Source: Phoebastria nigripes (Eukaryota; Chordata; Aves; Procellariiformes; Diomedeidae). From it: a stretch of DNA of 64,000 nt. A model generated the notes under the pieces. It searched no databases, was not told where the DNA came from, and was given only the letters and a program-made list of their open reading frames with translations. The translations under genes were made by a program, and so were the position numbers. The DNA is taken from assembly GCA_035582835.1 (NCBI GenBank), contig JAYKAV010002109.1, positions 1,429,478-1,493,477 of the forward strand, given 5' to 3'. Below, piece after piece: positions 49,401 to 64,000 of this stretch. Positions within the stretch are counted from its first letter, which is position 1. Every line of letters begins with the position of its first letter.

Positions 49401-52400
49401 ATGCTGGCCACAGGACAGGGCTGTCCTTGGAAATATTGCTACAAATTCCAGGAAATCTCTCACAACCAAGCAAGTCGAGCCATTCCCTTTTACCGGTAAA
49501 AGGGATGTGGCACAGCCCCCCCAGGGAGCAGACCACCCCTCCGCACCTCAGCCCCTGGGCGCTGTCCCCGCCGGGGCGAGAGGCATCACGCTGCACTTCT
49601 GCCCATCANGCGGGAGGTATGCAACCCCCGGAACTGCCATGGATGGGGAAGCAGGATGGTTTGGTGTGGGGCACTACTCACCGGGATACAAGACAGCCCC
49701 GAACAACTGCCTCGCTTCCCATGGGTGCGCAACCCTTTGCAGCCATGTAATGTGGGCAATGCTGCAGAGCACTTACTTTTAAGGTCTTCTCCCATTACCC
49801 GAGAGTTTTTTGTCTGGCGATTGGTCAAAACCCACAAGTTCAGCAGAAGGGAAGATTGTTTCTGGACATCAAAATCCCTTTGGATTTGGTGCTGCCCAGG
49901 CAGCACTGCCAGCACCCAACAGCACAGCACCAAAGCCAACTTGGCACCAAACTGGTCGGATATTTAGAAGTTGAAAAGAAACAAAAAACCTGACTGTAAA
50001 CTATAGAAACAAGTGGGCTGAATATGGCACATGAGCACTGAACTAAACACAGAAGAAATCCCAGATTCAAGTCCTGCTGATGACTTTGTTACTGATGGGT
50101 TTTGCCCTCTGTTGCACTAAAGCACATCCATGCACTTCTGAAGCTTACTCTGAATCAAATTCGGCAACTGGAAGGTATTCCTATGCTGGCTCAGGGTCAG
50201 GTCTGAGACCAGTGCTGGGCCAAAACACACGCAGGCTCTCCACAGCTCGGTGCCAAGCCCTCGGGGGTTGGCTGTTAGCATTTGCAAGGGCCCCATGAGG
50301 GTGAGTTTGCCTCCATTTGCATCGAACAAAGTAAGCAGCCTTTGGTAGAAACACCAGATGGGGGACCACAACACTGTCCACTCAAAGGCAAAAGGATGAA
50401 TGCAAAAGCAATGCTGCAAGGCTGAGATTTTATGGCTTCGAAGAACACATCCATGCAATAGCCACAACCAGCGTGACCTCTTCTATGTGGAACGGTGTGC
50501 GAGAGCAACGGGGCAAACCAGGTCCCCTCCAACCACCTCCCCTATGAGGGGGTGATGCTTTTCTGTAGGACATAGGGGCCCAGCCTCACAGCACAGGCCC
50601 CAACTCACCCGAACATCAGTGTTCAGTTGTAGATCCCAGCTCTGCANCAACGACCCACCTTTTCTTTGTAGCAGTGGAGTTTTTTGGCTAGTGTTTTTTG
50701 TTTGGTTAGTTTTTTTAAAAAATGTAAATGAAAACACAGAAGAGGAAGACAATCAAATGACGCTGAGAAAGCAAAAAGAAGAGTTTTATAGAGGGAAACC
50801 ATTAGCTCCATTAAAAAACAACAAATATTGTGAGTCTGCANATAGATACTGCAGGTATCCAGTATATCTGCAAATAGGATATTTATAGAAGAAATACAAA
50901 AGTTGTTGAGATCTGGAGCTCACTTCTTTCCCTTACACTCAAGGCACTCTGCCAGAAACTTTGTTTTCCCTCCAGTTAGCATAAGTCATTTCCCTATTGA
51001 GAATCAAGAGTCTTAATCTACAGTGAAAATAGGGCCTCAGAAATACACCAGCAGTCAGCAATTCCAGGTGCAAGCTCTCCTCAACCCATATACGCTTCTA
51101 CTTNCTAGCCACCTCCACCCAAGCAAACCTTTACCACAGAAAACACTTCCAGGCAGTCAGTAACAGGAGGAGACGGCGCCTTTGGGGTGTCGTTCCTGCT
51201 TCTCAGCCATCCAGATATCCACCTGATTCAGTGGTGGTTTGTGAATTGTCAAGCACAGTTAACACTGAAGCTTTGACAAGAGCAGAAAGAACTCAGACAC
51301 CAAGGAAAGCAGCTTACACTGCAGCACAGATGTACAAGATAAGCAGAAATGCTTTCATTTCTTTTCAGACTAGAACCTTAAGTGAAAAGCTAGCAGTTGT
51401 AGCTCAGCTCACAACCAGAGATGTGCTATGGTTTACTTTGTGTGAAAGTCTGATCCCACCCTCCCCCTCTTTTTAAAAAAACCCAAAAAAACAAAAACCC
51501 AAAACAAACCACCAAAAAACCCAACAACAACAACAAAAAAAACAACTAAACAACAACAACAACACAACCACCCCAAAAAAACATGAGTTGAGGAGGCAAA
51601 GCCATAACTGGTTCCAACTTCACGCTGGGCGATAAGGCATGCTGGTAAGGGTAGGGTAGCCTGAATGGCGGCTTCTACTTCCCTCTTATTTTTCTATGCA
51701 TTAACTAGAGAAAGGGGCTAAGAACGTGAGATGACAAAGAAGCTACGACCGCCAAGTCCAGAGAAACCAAAGTGCTGAATTACTTACCGTCAAGTGAGAG
51801 TGCACTGTTACCACTGCTATCACCACCCCACAGAACCAAAAACCCCGCACACCCCCTCCCCACCAATGGATTTTTGATCATCAAGTGGAAACTGTAGGTT
51901 TATCTATCCATAGATCTATTCCTGACAAATCCCACATGCAGGCGCTCTCACTCCAGAATAAAAGCAGCTGGTTCCACTCCAAGAAGGGATTAGGTTTGCA
52001 GGAAGGAAGTTCCTTGTTCCAGAATCAGGTGTCCACACATGGGCTTAACCCGGAACAGCTTCAAACATCAACAAGGCCTAAAATGGAACAGCTCATGAGA
52101 ACCCACACACTTCTGTAACAGACACGCAACATCTACACCCACAGTCAGAATGACTTTTAAGACAGTAAATTCGCTTTCACATTTGTTAATGTGGAACTCA
52201 GAGGTGTCAGAGAAAATATGCTGAAGTAAACAAAATAGTTGAACTATAAGAAATAATTTCCTTTGGAGGTGGAGTGCTAGGTGGAGAGTCTTTAATTATT
52301 CTCAAGACAGGAAATACACCCATTCATATTGCCTAGGTAATATCACAAATATATACACATAATGAAGAAGTAATTTTAATGGAATAATGTGACTGTAATT

Positions 52401-55400
52401 ATACATATTATAATTATTTTGGTTGCAGTCTCGAAGCTTCAATCAGTGCTAGCATTTGGGCCCTGTGCCATAGCTGGCAGCCAAACCATCCCCCACACGG
52501 CTCAAAATGAGGACAGTCAAAGCAGCTTTAATCCTTCCAAGCCTGACCTCGAGCTCAGTCTTCCCACAGTGGTAATTCAGCCACACAGCTAGCTACTGTG
52601 CCACTGCAGAGGCTTTGTGGACTGCATGGCATTTATCTGGCCCTACAAGTGTTCTCTTCTGTTCTAGGATTTTTTCTTTTTGGGGCATGTTAGGAGAACG
52701 TGAGATGAAATGCAACAGATTGGGGAAGTGGTAGGGTGGAAGAGGCTGTCTTTAGTTAAACATCATCATGTTTTCTTTCTTTCTAGCCTTCCTGAGTACT
52801 TCAGAGAAGACCAAGAAACAAAAGCATCAACATACAAAATCTAAAGTTGGCAGCTGCTCGATCATTAACGAGGGGACTGTCTAATTCAGCCCACCCTGGT
52901 GCAAGCAGAGCTGCAGCAGTTGGGGAAGAATGAATCCCAGACACAGGAGGATGACTTAAAAATAGTAAACCAGAATTTTTCTCAGGGAAATTCAGAGCCG
53001 ATTTCAGCGCTCTGATACTTCTGCCATCATTCACCATAAACTCTGCTGAGCACGTCTGAATTTTTGGTAGCTTTCCCCGTGATGCCAAGAACTAACGAAG
53101 TCCACAGAAGTCAGTCCAGTCTTGCTGAAGTCCTAGCAGGCTCTTCGTCCTCCAGGCATCTGCATATACACTGTGACTTTTGCTGTGGGTGTGAGGTGAG
53201 AGTTTTTCACTACCATACATGGTANTGAAACACAAGCATGGCTGTGCTGCAACAATCCATAGTATAGAGTTGAGCTTATTGTGAAAAACGTCTCACTTTT
53301 AGACAACCAGTTTATCAAGTCTGAGGTGCTAAAGCTCTATTTCATACCAGGTTGAGGCCTCGGTACATCTTTCAAAGGTCTCCACGCTGTCCCCATTTTT
53401 TCCCCTCCCTGGATCTTCATCTTAAGGTATTTATATATGCAAAAAACAGTTTAATTCCTATGAATTTTTACAAAGTCAGGCTGGAGGAAACTCTGCACTT
53501 CTAGTGTAGATCAGCACCTACTCTAATGGAAGTGTCTGTCACACACACACCGCCCTCCCCCACCCCATTACCAGTCACACTCAGACGGAAAGCTATCAGG
53601 CTTCTGCAAAGGTCAACAGCATCTCCAAGTAACAAATTCAAGTTTGTTCTTAATTGTGAGTCTTTTCTTTGATTAGAGTACTTAAACTTGAAGAAACCTC
53701 ACTTGTAATGCTGGAAGAAGAATCATCCAAAGCACTGGATTGTCAGCTTAACAGTCATAAAGGTATTTAAAACTTACATCTAGATATACTGTGTCAGAAA
53801 AATAACATGCAAGCTAGCATAAAGATAACTTGTCAATAAGCAAGTGCACAGATATTGCTGATTGTCCTGTGCACACTGGTTGCTTTTTCAGTAAACACAC
53901 TAGTAAACAGAAGCTACTATGGTAAATAAGTTTGCATTGGTAATGTTATCCCTTCAGCTACCACACCTGTGTTTGAAGCACTGTCTTACTCAAATACTTA
54001 ATAGGGTTTTAGACAGGTTACAGCTGTATTATAAAAATGTTCTTTACTATAGATAAAAACTAGGCAAAGACACTAAATATCTCCTAGAGGAAGCTTTCAT
54101 CAAACCATTTTTAGGTTTAATTTTGGCAAAATACCTAAAAACCTGTATGTTAGGATAAATACACCAAGTTTTTATCAGTTACACGCACTTTATGCCCAAG
54201 CGCTTGCTGCCTGTGCCATCTACTGGTGCAAAGGACTCTCTGACTCGCACCCTCTCTCCCGCTTCCTACAGACCAGCTGAACACAGGAGCTACTCAAACT
54301 GAGAGACAGCATTAGAAGATCCTGGGAATACCGTCTGTTTTCACAGAAGCAACCTTAAAACTGCAGTCCTTTGATCTGAATGCCCACCCCCAGCATAAAA
54401 TGATTAGGGACAGATAATAAGCCTACCACACTGCACGCATGACCGAAGCTTCAGCTACTTTCTCAACGCAAGAGCACCAAGCAGGTAAGAACAATCTGTT
54501 CCTTTGAGTATGCTGGCTTATTGCCTAGAACATCTAATAAGCTCTTAAGGAACTGACTTTGTTTCTTTTAAAATCTTTACCAGAAGTAGGCTGAAACTGT
54601 TTCAGCCTATCTGGGAGCATGTCTAGCATTCCTGCTACATGTCTTAAGGTAGCCAGCAGGTTAAAGGCTTGTATAGCGAGAGCCTTCCACTGCACAGTCA
54701 CTCCAAGCTGGAAGGAAGGATTTCTATTTTTTGTTTTCAGTAAAGTCAAACCTCAACGCTNCAAGCAGATGCTTCTTGCTCTCTGCAACTAACACATTTC
54801 CAAACCCTTCCACTGAAGACTACCAAAACAAATGAGACAGCCAACCCACCCCCGTTATCCTCTCAGACAATCTGGAGGAGGAGGAGGAGATCACCACAAC
54901 AGTAACTTGCCCAAGCACATAGCAAGTCTGTAGCAGAAACTTAGCGCAGCTACTTCCCCAAGTAACACATACCTGTTTCACTAAAACATACCTGACTCCC
55001 AGTGACAATAATTAGAGCTTTCCACAGCATTCTATTTCAGTAAAGTACATAATGAAATACTCTCCTACACTTACTATTTTAGAGCCAAGTGGACCACAGC
55101 TCTAGTTCCTCTAGTTCTGGCGCACGTCCTCTGCATTGCATCGCCATACACCTCAGGAGAAGAGCTGTGTTAGTTTCCAAGGCAAGGCAGCAGAATTCCC
55201 TACTGCCCAGGAGCTATGCTCTGCTCCTTTCCTCTACACAGTTTCATAAACAGTGACTGAGAGCAGCTACTCCTATAGTCACTTCTCACTCCCTAGTTCT
55301 TAGTGCAGAAAGCCTGCTTACTGTTTTACTTCCAGCTGTGTAATCCAAGTTACCTTCCAGGAAAGCCAGAAGGGTTCAATACACACTTTAGCTCCCTGAG

Positions 55401-55995
55401 CAACCAGTCATAGAAATTTCACTGCAGCGCTCTCATAGCTCTGAGCTTAAAGCACAGCAAAGCTCATGGGTAAATGCCGAAAGGTGTTACAATAACCTGT
55501 TGATTAACTCTCCACTGTCTTGCTCTATTATGATATGCTAAAAAGACTTCTCATTAACACTGCCATAAATACACCAAGACAAGCATACCTTTAATCACCA
55601 GCCTCATCAACACCAATATTCAAATGGATGAATTACAGAATGCATCCTTCCTTTGCTATACCACAACTGACAGTTACTGCCCGCATGCCAGGAACTCTGC
55701 TCAATGGATTCTGTTTACAGCACTAAACATCACTGAGAATTGCCTGCTGGGGGATCAACTTTGAAGCGAGACGTCTTNTCTTCCCTCTGTTCCCCAAGTT
55801 TGTTTTACACCACAAAGCATTTCCACAGCAACAGGAAGAGGAAATTTGGCTTCACAAGCTGAAAAAGAGGTGAGGGTAAGAAGGGTAAGAGGGAAGAGCA
55901 CCGCATGCTGCCCCAGGCCCATAGCCATCACTTCCCCAACGTGGGCCATACACCAGCGTACTGCGCTCTTGCCGCTGAGCACCATGAAGTCACAC
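43401..55995. other. Spacer between convergent GPR174 and ITM2A
   Basis: About 12.6 kb with no recognised gene on either strand. Open frames reach about 220 codons but carry no domain and are interrupted by stops in neighbouring stretches. It contains the A/C-rich tract at 51475-51581. The segment 52300-52440 is AT-rich and could be a conserved element, which needs alignment to judge. No LTR, CR1 3' end or tRNA was seen. Confidence 0.5.
51475..51581. repeat. A/C-rich low-complexity tract
   Basis: About 107 bases of A runs separated by C, CC or CCC, including several CAA units. It is the same kind of sequence as 1-48 and the complement type of 17221-17323. Confidence 0.85.
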
Positions 55996-56002
55996 AAACG
56001 CC

Positions 56003-57017
56003 AACGTTTTAGAGAAACATTTATTATAGGGTTGCAGAATTTATGCCAATATAAAGTCCCTTAATAAAACTCTCAAGTTCATCAACTGCAGGACACTAAC
56101 TCTTCATTATCTTTATACTGCAGCTTTCAAAAAAAAGAACAATGCTCTGACTGCAGTAGTAATGCTACTTGCTCATAAAAAGTTGATCTAAAAAGTTTAT
56201 ATAAGCCAGAGTAGTTTAAGTTTACAACTACAGTCACATTCACAAGTGAGCTATACCAGAACAGATTCTTGAAATAGGAAGTTACAGGATAAACCAATTC
56301 ATAACCAAAAATACTGACAAGCTTTAAGAGCAACTCTATCTGAATCTAACAACTAAATACCACAAAACCAAACAAAAGGTAGAAGAATTAAACGTAAGCT
56401 CGGGGAAGGTTCCAAATATACATACGAATTCAATACAGTAATTGCACAAAACGAAAGAGGGTAGTGTTAGAGGTTTATGATCACTGAGGTTGGATTTTAC
56501 ATGCTTCACACATGGTAGTTAAAATAAACCTTTAATGATACACATCAGAAGGTTTTTTAGCCAGGATACGGAGTGCAGAGCTATTCTACAGAACTACAAG
56601 ATGTGCAAACCACAGATTATTATTATTAATTATTCTGTGAAAGTTAAGATGAACAGAATTGGTTCCAGCCAAGGAACTGGTTAACATTTTTTTATATATA
56701 TATATATTTTTCTGCCATTCCCAGATTACACTAAATCAAACACATTCAACAGATAAACTGATATTAACCTTCTAAAAAAAAAAAAAAAAAAAAAAAGAAA
56801 CCTTACTCAAATTTAAGTTTTACATGAGACAACTAAAAAGTTATACCAAGGATCAAAGAAAGCTGAAATGGTGACTTTGTCTTTTGAAATACAAGCAATA
56901 CACAGAAAATGCATAAGGCTTTTGATTATCACTGCACATTTTAATTCAAGAAGTCGACGTCTAATGCTCAGACTTCTCAATGAAGGTGTGAACTAGTCAC
57001 CTCCCATCCAACACCTT
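56003..57017 (-). terminator. ITM2A: ITM2A 3'UTR and polyadenylation signal
   Basis: On the minus strand AATAAA lies at 56020-56025 (plus-strand TTTATT), about 1 kb after the stop. It is followed by a G/T-rich GTTGGCGTTTGTGTG stretch as downstream element. The UTR is AU-rich and carries a 23-base homopolymer (A on plus) at 56774-56796 and a TA tract near 56695-56708. Cleavage is expected at about 56000-56010. Confidence 0.6.

Positions 57018-64000
<6,983 letters not shown>

Overview
This window is vertebrate nuclear DNA, almost certainly from a bird. The genes are spliced or sit on single coding exons behind an intron. Polyadenylation hexamers follow the stop codons. A short remnant at 17.96-18.03 kb matches a retroviral LTR family that I know from neoavian genomes. 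Isolated single Ns are scattered through the window and look like unresolved or masked positions. The gene order P2RY10 / P2RY10-like / GPR174 / ITM2A matches human Xq21 and, as I recall, its chicken counterpart on chromosome 4. All identifications come from reading the protein sequence against remembered families; no search was run.

Layout. 0-13.8 kb: no recognisable protein gene, only candidate regulatory sites and a perfect hairpin. 13.8-15.3 kb (+): P2RY10, a 340-residue lysophosphatidylserine (LysoPS) receptor of the P2Y-like class A GPCR family, on one coding exon behind a clear splice acceptor. 15.3-25.4 kb: an LTR remnant, simple repeats, and a possible CRE-bearing promoter and first exon (21.5-21.8 kb) for the next gene. 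25.4-27.7 kb (+): a second, intact P2RY10 paralogue of 371 residues with an unusual C-terminal extension. 27.7-40.5 kb: GC-rich spacer with no gene I can support. 40.5-43.4 kb (+): GPR174, another LysoPS receptor, 326 residues, with upstream ORFs in its predicted leader. 43.4-56.0 kb: spacer with no gene recognised. 56.0-64.0 kb (-): ITM2A exons 2 to 6 plus the 3'UTR. Exon 1 lies beyond the right edge.

How the genes relate. The three receptors form a tandem array with a common ancestor, and P2RY10 and GPR174 respond to LysoPS in immune cells. The two P2RY10 copies share their intron-exon boundary and near-identical DNA from TM1 to TM2, but differ strongly from TM5 onward. This suggests DNA-level tandem duplication followed by partial gene conversion. 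ITM2A is unrelated in sequence (a type II membrane protein with a BRICHOS domain) and is transcribed convergently with GPR174. No undescribed system is evident. The most unusual points are the intact, tail-extended second P2RY10 and the mosaic pattern of similarity between the two copies.
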